A stretch of DNA of 64,000 nt from Sulfolobus sp. S-194 (GTDB lineage Archaea; Thermoproteota; Thermoprotei_A; Sulfolobales; Sulfolobaceae). Of the stretch, positions 1 to 7,939 are shown piece after piece (position 1 is the stretch's first letter; each line of letters opens with the position of its first letter). Position numbers and translations under genes: made by a program. The notes beneath the pieces were generated by a model. That model did no database searches and was not told the origin of the DNA. It saw only the letters and a list, made by a program, of their open reading frames with translations. Where the stretch lies: positions 620,001 through 684,000 of the forward strand of contig NZ_CP035730.1 in NCBI RefSeq assembly GCF_012222305.1. The letters are read 5' to 3'.

Positions 1-1
1 C

Positions 2-76
2 CATCATATGAAGCCTGTTGAGCGCTGGGCTTGTGGGAAATGTGGATATACTGAGTTTATAGGTAAAGGGAAATGA
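2..76 (+). CDS. rps27ae: 30S ribosomal protein S27ae, C-terminal fragment
   Basis: This is the last 24 codons of a gene that begins outside the window. The peptide ends with [15 protein letters not shown], the second half of the C4 zinc ribbon of archaeal S27ae, with the CxxC pair visible. The protein is part of the small ribosomal subunit. The stop codon overlaps the start of kae1 as ATGA, so the two are translationally coupled, and S27ae next to kae1 is a familiar archaeal arrangement. Confidence 0.85.
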   Translation, partial: HHMKPVERWACGKCGYTEFIGKGK

Positions 77-1083
77 ATGTTTTAGGGATTGAATCTACTG
101 CTCATACTTTTGGGGTAGGTATAGTTGCTGATGATGGTAATGAAATAAGAATATTATCAAATGAGAGAGATACTTTTATCCCTAAACAAGGTGGAATGAA
201 ACCTAGTGATTTGGGTAGACATCATTCTGAAGTTGCACCAGAAGTATTACAAAAAGCCTTAATAAAGGCCAATTTAAACATAAGAGATATTGATTATATA
301 GCGGTTTCTTTAGGTCCTGGTATAGGACCAGCATTAAGAGTAGGAGCTACAATTGCTAGAGCATTAGCTTTAAAATATAACATTAAACTTGTACCCGTAA
401 ATCACGGAATCGCTCATATTGAAATAGGAAGATTTACAACTAAATCTAAAGATCCTTTAATTTTGTATCTTTCTGGAGGGAATACTATAATAACAACTTA
501 TTTAGATGGTAAGTATAGAATTTTTGGCGAAACGTTAGATATAGCATTAGGGAACATGTTAGACACATTTGTTAGAGAAGTAGGACTAGCTCCTCCTTAT
601 GTTGTAAATGATGTTCATCAAATAGATATATGTGCAAATAATGGTGGGAATTTTATCGAATTACCCTATATAGTAAAGGGTCAAGACATGTCGTATAGTG
701 GTTTGCTAACTGCTGCTTTAAGAGCGACAAAAAATAACAGACTTGAAGACGTATGTTATAGTGTTAGGGAAATAGCATTTGACATGTTGTTAGAGGCTAC
801 GGAAAGGGCATTAGCATTGACTGGAAAGAAAGAAATTCTTGTTGTTGGAGGTGTAGCAGCTAGTGTAAGTTTAAAGACTAAGTTATATAATCTTGCAAAA
901 GATTGGAATGTTGAAGTAAAAATAGTTCCACGAGAATATTCTGGGGATAATGGGGCAATGATAGCTTTTACTGGTTTACTTGAGGCAAGACATGGGGTTA
1001 CAATTCCAATAGAAAAAAGTATTATTAGGCCTAGATGGAGAGTAGATCAAGTAGATGTGATATGGAGATTATCAGAGAATTAA
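73..1083 (+). CDS. kae1: tRNA N6-threonylcarbamoyladenosine synthase subunit Kae1
   Basis: Kae1 is the catalytic subunit of the archaeal KEOPS complex. It transfers the threonylcarbamoyl group from TC-AMP to A37 of ANN-decoding tRNAs in the cytoplasm. The 336-residue protein has the ASKHA fold. It begins [12 protein letters not shown], carries the iron-binding pair in VNHGIAHIE (His111 and His115), the nucleotide-binding LSGGNT near residue 134, and a GDNGAMIA segment near residue 295. Its length is normal for the family. It overlaps the S27ae stop by ATGA and overlaps bud32 downstream. In some euryarchaea Kae1 and Bud32 are fused; here they are separate genes of one operon. Confidence 0.95.
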   Translation: MNVLGIESTAHTFGVGIVADDGNEIRILSNERDTFIPKQGGMKPSDLGRHHSEVAPEVLQKALIKANLNIRDIDYIAVSLGPGIGPALRVGATIARALALKYNIKLVPVNHGIAHIEIGRFTTKSKDPLILYLSGGNTIITTYLDGKYRIFGETLDIALGNMLDTFVREVGLAPPYVVNDVHQIDICANNGGNFIELPYIVKGQDMSYSGLLTAALRATKNNRLEDVCYSVREIAFDMLLEATERALALTGKKEILVVGGVAASVSLKTKLYNLAKDWNVEVKIVPREYSGDNGAMIAFTGLLEARHGVTIPIEKSIIRPRWRVDQVDVIWRLSEN

Positions 1084-1718
1084 AGAGAGGAGCTGAGTCC
1101 ATAATTTATGAAGGATATTTTGCGGGTATTCACGCTGTATTTAAGAAAAGAATAACTAAATCTTATAGAGATCAAACACTTGACTATAAAATTAATAGTG
1201 AAAGGACAAAATTGGAAGCTAGATTAATGTATTCAGCTCTAAAAAATGGTATCAATGTTCCAGCACTATTACTTGTTGATCCTTATGAATACTTAATTGT
1301 TATGGAATATATAGACGGACTTCCTGTGAAGGACATAGTTCCTAAGTATAAGGAAAATTTAATCCGAATCGGTGAAATGATAGGAGAAATTGCTGGAAAA
1401 CTACATAAATCTGGGATATCGCATGGTGATTTCACTACAAATAATCTTATATATACTACTGATAACGAGATATTTTTAATAGATTTTGGACTATCTAAGA
1501 GAAGCGATGATATTGAAGATTTCGCAACAGATGTACATGTTTTTTTAAGGAGTTTGGAGAGTGTTCACTATGAATTTAAAGATTTAATTTTCAAAGGTTT
1601 TGAAAAAGGTTATTCTAAGTTTATGGATTTTAAGAGTGTCATGAGTACAGTGAAACAAATAAGAATGAGGGGAAGATATGTTGAAGAGCGTAGAAGTAAA
1701 CGTAATAACGTCCAATGA
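1062..1718 (+). CDS. bud32: KEOPS-associated atypical kinase/ATPase Bud32
   Basis: Bud32 is a small RIO-like kinase (piD261 family) that binds Kae1 and acts as a P-loop-free ATPase in t6A synthesis. The protein shows ELKRGAES at its N-terminus, the HGDFTTNN catalytic loop with its Asp, and the IDFGLS metal-binding motif. An upstream in-frame ATG at 1035 would add nine residues. I chose the ATG at 1062 because the N-terminus [13 protein letters not shown] matches the family and shortens the overlap with kae1. The C-terminus is rich in Arg and Lys, as usual for Bud32. The rdgB-like gene overlaps its 3' end by 41 nt. Confidence 0.9.
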   Translation: MEIIRELKRGAESIIYEGYFAGIHAVFKKRITKSYRDQTLDYKINSERTKLEARLMYSALKNGINVPALLLVDPYEYLIVMEYIDGLPVKDIVPKYKENLIRIGEMIGEIAGKLHKSGISHGDFTTNNLIYTTDNEIFLIDFGLSKRSDDIEDFATDVHVFLRSLESVHYEFKDLIFKGFEKGYSKFMDFKSVMSTVKQIRMRGRYVEERRSKRNNVQ

Positions 1719-2247
1719 AAATAAATTTAAGGAATTATATTCCCTAGCCAAGAAATACAATATTAAATTAAAATGGATAAATTTACCTAAATTTGAAGTA
1801 CAATCTGATTCTTTAGAGGAGATTGTTAGGAGTTCTGCTGTTATAGCTTTCAATATGATAAGGTCTCCGCTAATCGTTGAAGATAGTGGTTTATTTATTG
1901 AAGCCTTGAATAATTTTCCAGGTCCTTATACTAATTACGTAAGGAAAACATTAGGGCTAAAAGGTATACTAAAACTTATGGAAGGTATACAAAATAGGAA
2001 AGCATATTTTATGACAGCTTTATGCTATGTTGATGAAGAAGTTATCAGAGTATTTACTGGCAAAGTAGTGGGGAAAATCTCAGAATCTATAAGAGGAGAT
2101 AAAGGTTTTGGTTTTGACCCAATATTTATACCAGATGGAGAAGAAAGAACTTTTGCTGAAATGAGTATCGAGGAGAAAAATAAGTATTCACATAGAGGTA
2201 AAGCCTTTGAAGAGTTTATAAAATTCTTTCTTACTTATATCTCTTAG
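1678..2247 (+). CDS. rdgB: non-canonical purine NTP pyrophosphatase (RdgB/HAM1 family)
   Basis: The enzyme hydrolyses dITP, ITP and XTP to monophosphates, keeping deaminated purines out of DNA and RNA. The N-terminus [11 protein letters not shown] is the substrate-binding motif. The protein also has [11 protein letters not shown] with the catalytic Asp region, [11 protein letters not shown] and [10 protein letters not shown], all in the family order. The length of 189 residues is normal. The gene begins inside bud32, preceded by a purine-rich GGGGAAG, and is the third gene of the S27ae-kae1-bud32 operon. It ends 17 nt inside the convergent aldo-keto reductase gene. Confidence 0.92.
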   Translation: MLKSVEVNVITSNENKFKELYSLAKKYNIKLKWINLPKFEVQSDSLEEIVRSSAVIAFNMIRSPLIVEDSGLFIEALNNFPGPYTNYVRKTLGLKGILKLMEGIQNRKAYFMTALCYVDEEVIRVFTGKVVGKISESIRGDKGFGFDPIFIPDGEERTFAEMSIEEKNKYSHRGKAFEEFIKFFLTYIS

Positions 2248-3208
2248 TTTCTTCAATGCTCTCCTTATTCAATTCACTAAAATTGTTTATAGAATACTCA
2301 TATAGATATTTATATTCTTCTTCTGTTAATTCTGGTAATTTTTCTACTTGAAGGAATTCATTAAGTTCATTAATAGATGATATATTAGGAAGAACTGAAG
2401 AAACTCTTTTATTATACAGTATAAATTTTAAAGCTAGTTGAGATAATTTCATTCCTTTATTTTTAGCAAAGGAAAGAAGAGGTTTAGAAAGTTCAACTGC
2501 TCTTCTAATCCAATTAATATCTTTCAAGCTTCTGTGTAGTTTAGGATCATCATATATTGGCCATTTATCTTCAATTAGTGCATCGGATGCGTGAGGTACT
2601 CTAACGAAATGACCAATATCATAATTTAAGAAATCTATTCCAGGCTTTAATTCGATTAAATTATATATATATTCCAAGCTTTCATATCCCATTTTTATAG
2701 CTTCTATGCCTTCCTCTCCCCATCCTAATGTTGGTCCTAATGCTACTCCAATTAATCTGACTTTTCCTTCTTTTTTCAAACCTTGTAAAAAATCTAAGAT
2801 TTGTTTATTTTTTATTATATGCATCTTAGGATTATGTATCATTAAGATATCGATATAATCTGTATTGAGTCTCTCTAAGCTTTTCTTAAATGCATAATCG
2901 AGATATTCTATTGAAAATCTCTGTTGAGCTCTGTTGTTTACTTTATTATAGAAGTCATAGCCTATTTTTGTTAAGATGGTTATTTTATCTCTTTTTGTGT
3001 TAAAGACTTTTGCTAATATTTTTTCGCCAAGTCCTTCACCATATACATCAGCGGTATCAAAGAAGTTTATTCCGTTTTCTAATGCTTTCTTTAATATCTC
3101 TTCAGCTTTGTTAATTTCTCCTCCCCACCAATCAGTAACAAGGCTCCAAACACCAATTCCTATCTCTGACACTTCAATATTAGTATGATCTATTTTTCTT
3201 AGATTCAT
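2231..3208 (-). CDS. aldo/keto reductase
   Basis: This is a cytoplasmic NAD(P)H-dependent oxidoreductase of the aldo-keto reductase superfamily. The family tetrad is visible: Asp and Tyr in [11 protein letters not shown], Lys in LTKIGYDF and His in MIHNPKMH. The TIM-barrel length of 325 residues fits. A GTG at 3220 would add four residues. I favour the ATG at 3208 because an AGGTG lies eight bases upstream. The substrate cannot be read from the sequence. The gene stands alone on the minus strand, convergent with the rdgB-like gene, and its 3' end overlaps that gene. Confidence 0.85.
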   Translation of the reverse strand: MNLRKIDHTNIEVSEIGIGVWSLVTDWWGGEINKAEEILKKALENGINFFDTADVYGEGLGEKILAKVFNTKRDKITILTKIGYDFYNKVNNRAQQRFSIEYLDYAFKKSLERLNTDYIDILMIHNPKMHIIKNKQILDFLQGLKKEGKVRLIGVALGPTLGWGEEGIEAIKMGYESLEYIYNLIELKPGIDFLNYDIGHFVRVPHASDALIEDKWPIYDDPKLHRSLKDINWIRRAVELSKPLLSFAKNKGMKLSQLALKFILYNKRVSSVLPNISSINELNEFLQVEKLPELTEEEYKYLYEYSINNFSELNKESIEETKRYK

Positions 3209-3265
3209 GTAATACCGCACCTAATGTTAAAATCATTTTTGATATTATAAAAAGCATAATGTACA

Positions 3266-3592
3266 ATGCTTGTAAAAGTGCCAGAAAGAGTATTTGATGA
3301 AGTACTCAGAAAATTGAAAATTCAGGTATACGAATATAATTCTAGAATAAAGGAATATGGGATTTATCTTAAGCCTTATCACATTGTATATAAGAACGGA
3401 AAGCAATATATCTATATAGGTAAATACTGGTATAAATTAGACAAAAAAGATGGAAAACTTAAATGGATTTATTTAGGTAAGAAAAAACCAGCTCAATATT
3501 TACCAGATCCTCCGGCAATACCAGATTATACGATTATAAAAGACATTGAAGGGTATATCATTGACGAGAAAGCATTAGATGAGATCAAATGA
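3266..3592 (+). CDS. hypothetical protein, 108 residues
   Basis: I do not recognise a characterised family. The protein is basic, rich in Tyr and Lys, and has no signal peptide or membrane segment. The middle (KQYIYIGKYWYKLDKKDG) looks like a small beta hairpin. A short Pro-rich stretch, LPDPPAIPDY, follows. The AT-rich stretch just upstream (TATTATAAAA near 3243) may be a promoter, and the start is probably leaderless or nearly so. The 3' end overlaps the convergent atpC gene by 18 nt. Codon use resembles the host genes, so it is probably a real conserved Sulfolobales gene. Confidence 0.6.
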   Translation: MLVKVPERVFDEVLRKLKIQVYEYNSRIKEYGIYLKPYHIVYKNGKQYIYIGKYWYKLDKKDGKLKWIYLGKKKPAQYLPDPPAIPDYTIIKDIEGYIIDEKALDEIK

Positions 3593-4540
3593 GAGCATTT
3601 TTTTAATTTTTTCGATTATCCCTAATTTTATACCATTCAAAATCATGGTTATATCCTCATAATCTAATTTTATAAGTTCTGATATAGCAAGAATTGTTGA
3701 TGGAGTGAACGGACTACCCATGAAAGCTTCTATAGAATATTTCCTTGAATTTACTCTAGCCAAGCGGTAAAGAGTCGCGAAGGCATCATATACATTTGTC
3801 AGAGTTAAATTTTTAGCATAAGAAGTTCTAGCCAAGATATCTAATATTTCTTTATCATTATTGGCAGACGCTAAGTCTTTTAATAATCCTTCGTCAATTT
3901 TACAACTAATATTTTCAACGAGATGAAGTTTATATGCCATCATAGAAGCATAATAATCTTCATAAGTGCAAATTATGTCTTGAGCTTTTGATTTCCAATC
4001 TCCTCTGAATTCACTAACTATTTTTGATAATTTATAAATGAAATAAAATTCCAACAAGGAGTTTATTTCAGAAGGAGTCTTTTTAGATGCTCTAGCCATT
4101 GCAAATTTTAATCCTTCATTGGTTATACCCTTTGAGAAGTTTAGAATATCATCTAAGTTTTGTGGATTAGAATCTGCAAGTTCTTTTATTAACAGAAAAT
4201 TATCAGATATTTTTGTTCCAGTTAATACTGAAGTTATTAAAGGTTCTAATTCACTTAGGCTAAATAGATATAAGTATAAATCTATGATATCCGCATTTGT
4301 TTTAACGTTACTTACGTATCCTCTAATTTTTAATAGGAAATTAATTGCGCGTTGTTTAAATTTTTTCTCTGCATCTTCTATAGTTAAAGGGATATCTTGA
4401 ATATAGCCTCTATCTTTAAGCACGCCGATTGCGTCTCTCCAATCAGTTGAAGTTAAAAGCTCATTTATTGTACCTCTAGTTATAACAAATGACTTATATA
4501 ACCTAGCTATTGCGGTAGAATATGCTAATGTACTACTCAT
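3575..4540 (-). CDS. atpC: A-type ATP synthase subunit C
   Basis: Subunit C (the AtpC/NtpC/V-ATPase d type) is the conical central-stalk protein that joins the membrane rotor to the catalytic head of the A1Ao ATP synthase. The all-helical 321-residue protein begins STLAYSTAIARLYKS. It has the repeated three-helix pattern and the SLSELEPLITSVL segment typical of the family. It is directly adjacent to the peripheral-stalk gene upstream, sharing only a stop-to-start junction, so the two are co-transcribed. The catalytic A and B subunit genes are not in this window. Confidence 0.85.
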   Translation of the reverse strand: MSSTLAYSTAIARLYKSFVITRGTINELLTSTDWRDAIGVLKDRGYIQDIPLTIEDAEKKFKQRAINFLLKIRGYVSNVKTNADIIDLYLYLFSLSELEPLITSVLTGTKISDNFLLIKELADSNPQNLDDILNFSKGITNEGLKFAMARASKKTPSEINSLLEFYFIYKLSKIVSEFRGDWKSKAQDIICTYEDYYASMMAYKLHLVENISCKIDEGLLKDLASANNDKEILDILARTSYAKNLTLTNVYDAFATLYRLARVNSRKYSIEAFMGSPFTPSTILAISELIKLDYEDITMILNGIKLGIIEKIKKMLSFDLI

Positions 4541-4870
4541 CTACTTAAATACCTCCTCGATTTTCTTTAGAACAAAATCTGTAGCTTTTTCCATGTTTTT
4601 CTGCCCTTTGTTCTTTATCTCAGTTATTTTTTTATCTCTTTCCTCAGAAAATTTCTTTGATAATTCATTAATTTTATCATTTGTATTTTTCTCTATTTCT
4701 TTAGAAATTTGATTAAAAACTTCTTCTGCTACTCCTTTAAATTCTGTAACTAATGATTCAGAAAAAATTATGAGTTTTTTTCCATCATCGGCTATATTTT
4801 TTTCGATATTTTTTAGCTCTTCTTCAAATCTTACTATTAGATTAGCGTATGTCGATAATTTTGAAGACAT
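4541..4870 (-). CDS. A-type ATP synthase peripheral stalk subunit (AhaH/subunit H-like)
   Basis: The 109-residue protein is almost entirely charged and helical, with long runs of Glu, Lys and heptad-spaced Ile and Leu. This indicates one continuous coiled coil, as in the H/G subunit of the peripheral stalk. The family assignment rests on this composition and on the tight coupling to atpC rather than on a diagnostic motif. It is the first gene of the stalk pair, and its stop codon lies next to the ATG of atpC. It could also be a subunit E-like stalk protein, although its length fits H better. Confidence 0.7.
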   Translation of the reverse strand: MSSKLSTYANLIVRFEEELKNIEKNIADDGKKLIIFSESLVTEFKGVAEEVFNQISKEIEKNTNDKINELSKKFSEERDKKITEIKNKGQKNMEKATDFVLKKIEEVFK

Positions 4871-4884
4871 GTTATTATAATACT

Positions 4885-5658
4885 CTAAACACTACTTTTT
4901 AATGATTTTCTTCCTCTAATGATATATCCGGTATGCATTACTCCAATATTTTTTGGCCTCACAGCATTCTCTTTAATTTGATATTCTCTTAGGATGAGTT
5001 CTTCAGCATGAATATCAATAAAACCGTTATTCTTCAAAGCTATGCCAGTTTTCTCTATTTGATTTACTGTAGGAACAAAAATAACTATTGAGCCAGATGG
5101 TTTTAAAGCTTCATATGCAAATTTAACTACATTCCATGGGTCTGGCATATCAAGAAATATTGCATCTATACTAGTTTCGTCAAATCCTTCTCTAACATCT
5201 TTTAACTTAAATACAACTCTGTTTAAAAGTCCTAAAAATTCAATGTTTTTCTTTGCTATTTCTTGCATGTCTTGCCTAATATCATAAGTTATAACTTTAC
5301 CATTATCTCCTAAATAATGAGCTAAAGATATGGTTAAAAACCCAGAACCTGTGCCAGCCTCAAGTACAGTATCTCCAGGCTTTATGCCAGAAGAATATAT
5401 CATATATGCAATATCTTTAGGATAAAGAACTTGAGAAGGTCTTCTTAATCCGTTATAAATATCAATTAGTGTGGGTTTTAATATATATGCTTTATTTCCA
5501 GTTGATAATGTAACCTCAACTCCATATTCTAAGCCTATTATGTCATCTAAGTTTAATGCTCCTTTATCGCTTCCAACTTTTTTTCCTTTTCTAACTTTTA
5601 CTAAATAAGTTCTTTTAGTATCTATCCAAAGAGTTATTAAATCCTCTTCTTTTATCAT
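4885..5658 (-). CDS. trmI: tRNA (adenine-N1)-methyltransferase TrmI
   Basis: TrmI methylates N1 of adenines 57/58 in the T loop of tRNA using S-adenosylmethionine. The N-terminal beta domain (residues 1-75) precedes a Rossmann-fold methyltransferase domain. That domain has the SAM-binding motif [16 protein letters not shown] near residue 100 and the catalytic-region motif [11 protein letters not shown] near 170. The length of 257 residues matches archaeal TrmI. The gene is on the minus strand upstream of the ATP synthase stalk genes, 14 bases from the subunit H gene, and could be read together with them. Confidence 0.92.
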   Translation of the reverse strand: MIKEEDLITLWIDTKRTYLVKVRKGKKVGSDKGALNLDDIIGLEYGVEVTLSTGNKAYILKPTLIDIYNGLRRPSQVLYPKDIAYMIYSSGIKPGDTVLEAGTGSGFLTISLAHYLGDNGKVITYDIRQDMQEIAKKNIEFLGLLNRVVFKLKDVREGFDETSIDAIFLDMPDPWNVVKFAYEALKPSGSIVIFVPTVNQIEKTGIALKNNGFIDIHAEELILREYQIKENAVRPKNIGVMHTGYIIRGRKSLKSSV

Positions 5659-5689
5659 CAGAATTAGAAAGAATAAGAGAAATTAAAAA

Positions 5690-5738
5690 TCAGTTCTGGT
5701 GTCTTATTTCATTATTCAAAAACACCAGCTTTCATCAT
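5690..5738 (-). ncRNA. candidate C/D box sRNA on the stop codon of the RHH gene
   Basis: On the minus strand a consensus box C (ATGATGA, 5738-5732) is followed by 12 nt, box D' TTGA, 3 nt, box C' ATGAAAT, 12 nt and a consensus box D (CTGA, 5693-5690), then a T run. This 12-4-3-7-12 spacing is the archaeal C/D methylation-guide design. An AAA/TTT terminal stem flanks the boxes. Guides are AAGCTGGTGTTT and AAGACACCAGAA. Box C contains the stop codon of the preceding gene. The two guides are complementary over seven bases, so a plain terminator hairpin is the alternative reading. Confidence 0.6.
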
Positions 5739-5884
5739 TTGTCGTTTACCCATAGCTCTTTCCTAATAAACTCATTTAGTGCTGCTCTTATAACTTCACT
5801 TCTTGATGTATATCTTCCTGTATTTATTAATTCATCTATTGCCTCTAAGAATTGTTCTGGTAATTTGACAGTTATTATTCTCAT
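5735..5884 (-). CDS. ribbon-helix-helix (CopG-type) DNA-binding protein, 49 residues
   Basis: The translation starts [18 protein letters not shown], continues [16 protein letters not shown] and ends KELWVNDK. An N-terminal beta strand with alternating residues, then the RSEVIRAAL helix pair, is the hallmark of RHH repressors that bind DNA as dimers. The length of 49 residues is typical for archaeal stand-alone RHH proteins. It lies downstream of the TrmB-like regulator on the same strand. Two stop codons in tandem end it, and they form part of the box C of a candidate sRNA. The target operon is unknown. Confidence 0.85.
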   Translation of the reverse strand: MRIITVKLPEQFLEAIDELINTGRYTSRSEVIRAALNEFIRKELWVNDK

Positions 5885-5927
5885 TATTGGTCAGTTATTT
5901 TGCTTCTATTATATAGTCTTATAAGCA

Positions 5928-6668
5928 TTATTCCTTACTTTTATCAGCCTTTTCCCATAAATACTCAAAATAAACTTTGCCTATTTCTACGAAATAAATA
6001 TGATTTGAGAACATACCTAATAACATATTTCCTTGAGTTTTTATTATTAAAAATATAGAGTTAGAAGTTATAATACCGCTTCCGAACATTGAGTCTAAAT
6101 ATTTTACGTTAAGAACATTGCTCTCTATATTAATATTTTTTGTTAATATAACTCTTACATCATATTTATATGAATTTGCTTCTAAAATTTTAATTAAATC
6201 ATCTGAAATTAGTTCTTTAAAAGATATAGCAACATAGTATTTACTTGAGTTCTCAGCTAATATTTGCTTTAAAGTCTGTGCAATATTATCTTGCTGCACT
6301 AATGCTATGTTATAGAATGATGTCTGAGAAGAAAGTAATACAGAAATAGGTAGGATTAGTTCTCTTTCTACTTTGTCTAACGCATCAGAAATATTCTTTT
6401 TAACATTCTCCCATACCTCTCTTATAGGATTAGCTACATAATATGATGGTCTCTTTCCTATTCTTCTAATCCATCCTCTTCCTTCAAGTTTTGTTAAAAT
6501 TGGATAAATTTTAGTATACGAAATATTTATTTTATCAGATAATTCTTTAGCAGTCATTTTTCCATTAAGTAATAATAAAAAATATAGTTTCAATTCATTT
6601 CTTGTTATTCCAAAGGCTCTTGCTATATTTCCAATTTTACTAACTATATCATCTATGTTTTGAGACAT
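5928..6668 (-). CDS. TrmB-family transcriptional regulator
   Basis: Residues 20-80 form a winged helix: TRNELKLYFLLLLNG, KELSDKINISYTKIYPILTKLEGRGWI and a wing RRIGKRPSYYVA. This matches the N-terminal TrmB domain. A coiled linker (residues 85-110) and a C-terminal effector-like domain of about 130 residues follow. The sugar-binding region of classical TrmB is not obvious, so the ligand is unknown. It is divergently arranged with S25e across 47 bp and is followed by the RHH gene, giving two regulators in a row. Confidence 0.75.
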   Translation of the reverse strand: MSQNIDDIVSKIGNIARAFGITRNELKLYFLLLLNGKMTAKELSDKINISYTKIYPILTKLEGRGWIRRIGKRPSYYVANPIREVWENVKKNISDALDKVERELILPISVLLSSQTSFYNIALVQQDNIAQTLKQILAENSSKYYVAISFKELISDDLIKILEANSYKYDVRVILTKNINIESNVLNVKYLDSMFGSGIITSNSIFLIIKTQGNMLLGMFSNHIYFVEIGKVYFEYLWEKADKSKE

Positions 6669-6715
6669 GTTAACATTTTTATTTTACTTATACATATTAA
6701 TAAACGGTGTGCTAA

Positions 6716-7045
6716 ATGGGTGGTGCTAGTAAGAAACCTATATCTACTGTAGAGAAAAGAATGAAAAAAATGGCTGAAGAACAGCAAAAGAAACAACAAA
6801 AGAGAGCAACAACAAAGACAGGGAAAGAATTGACTAGTAAGAATGTTGTGATAGACAATGAGACATTAAAGAAAGTCCAAGAAGAGCTTAAAAAAGAGAC
6901 CATAGTGACACCGTATACGTTGTCAACTAAGTTAAATGTCACTGTAAGTGTTGCAAAGAAGATTTTGGAAGAGCTTGAGAGGCAAGGAGTAGTAAAAATA
7001 GGTACTAAAGATAGAAGAACAGCTGTTTATATAGCTGCTTCATAA
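6716..7045 (+). CDS. rps25e: 30S ribosomal protein S25e
   Basis: S25e is a small-subunit ribosomal protein shared by archaea and eukaryotes. A basic, flexible N-terminus (MGGASKKPISTVEKRMKK) is followed by a winged-helix domain, with VTPYTLSTKLNVTVSVAKKILEELERQGVV as the recognition part. The C-terminus ends DRRTAVYIAA. The length of 109 residues is normal. It stands alone on the plus strand with an AT-rich promoter region shared with the divergent TrmB-like gene. Confidence 0.93.
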   Translation: MGGASKKPISTVEKRMKKMAEEQQKKQQKRATTKTGKELTSKNVVIDNETLKKVQEELKKETIVTPYTLSTKLNVTVSVAKKILEELERQGVVKIGTKDRRTAVYIAAS

Positions 7046-7050
7046 AATTA

Positions 7051-7935
7051 TTATTCTTCATCTTCTTTTTGCTCTTCTAATTTTCTTCCTACATTAGTTT
7101 TAATCTTTTTTATACTTTTACAGAACCCTTGTAATACAGAATCTATGTTGTTTATACTACCTATTCTTTCTCTTCCAGCTTCTTGGGTTAACACTGTAGA
7201 TTCAACATAAACAACTGTATCTTCTTCTTCAGCTTGTTTATAAATTAAGGAGTTAACGCTTGTGACAAAAGTAGGAGATGATCCTATTATTTCTCCGTTT
7301 TCGTCTTCTATTGTTTCTCCTACAATAATATAAGGAAGACCATTTTCTATAGTTCTTGCTATTGCCATATATTTAATTATATCATAGCCATTCCTAGGAT
7401 AAGCTTTTACTGTACCCACTATTGCTGCAACATTATTAAGTGATAATAACCTATTAATTTCTGGGGAAAATATATCATCCTCAGATATTATTCCATATCT
7501 TTTATCTAATGACATATATACGGGTTCTTTGCCAGCTGAAATCCCTAATCTCACATCTCTTTCTGAAACAATAATTTTTCTATATTTTCCTAATATTTCT
7601 CCTTGAGGCGATATTATAAGTGTTGTGAGGAATATTTTAGGACCTGCTTGTTCAAGAATTGGACCCGCAATTAGATGAATTTCTCCTTCCATTGATAGGT
7701 TTATTAGTGTATCAGTGACACTACCAGGTATTTTTTCAGCTAAATTTTTTATTATACTTTTAGATTTCTTATCATTTTCATATATTTCAAAGATATTGCC
7801 TGCAGGGAATAATGAAGGTAAGATAACTAATTTTGCTCCCTTATCTTTTGCCGCCTTTATTAATTTTTTGGCTTTTTCTATATTATATTTTTTACTCATT
7901 TCTTTCAATCTAAGATGAAGTAAGCCAATTAGCAT
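7051..7935 (-). CDS. nitrilase-superfamily protein lacking catalytic residues
   Basis: The 294-residue protein has the carbon-nitrogen hydrolase fold, with [23 protein letters not shown] and [14 protein letters not shown] in the right order. In active members these read with a catalytic Glu (PELF), Lys (YRK) and Cys (GVxICYD). Here the Lys is kept, but the Glu position is Ser and the Cys position is Glu. The protein is therefore unlikely to be a hydrolase and may have a binding or structural role. It ends five bases from the convergent S25e gene and follows the reverse gyrase gene by four bases, which suggests co-transcription. Confidence 0.75.
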   Translation of the reverse strand: MLIGLLHLRLKEMSKKYNIEKAKKLIKAAKDKGAKLVILPSLFPAGNIFEIYENDKKSKSIIKNLAEKIPGSVTDTLINLSMEGEIHLIAGPILEQAGPKIFLTTLIISPQGEILGKYRKIIVSERDVRLGISAGKEPVYMSLDKRYGIISEDDIFSPEINRLLSLNNVAAIVGTVKAYPRNGYDIIKYMAIARTIENGLPYIIVGETIEDENGEIIGSSPTFVTSVNSLIYKQAEEEDTVVYVESTVLTQEAGRERIGSINNIDSVLQGFCKSIKKIKTNVGRKLEEQKEDEE

Positions 7936-7939
7936 AATA

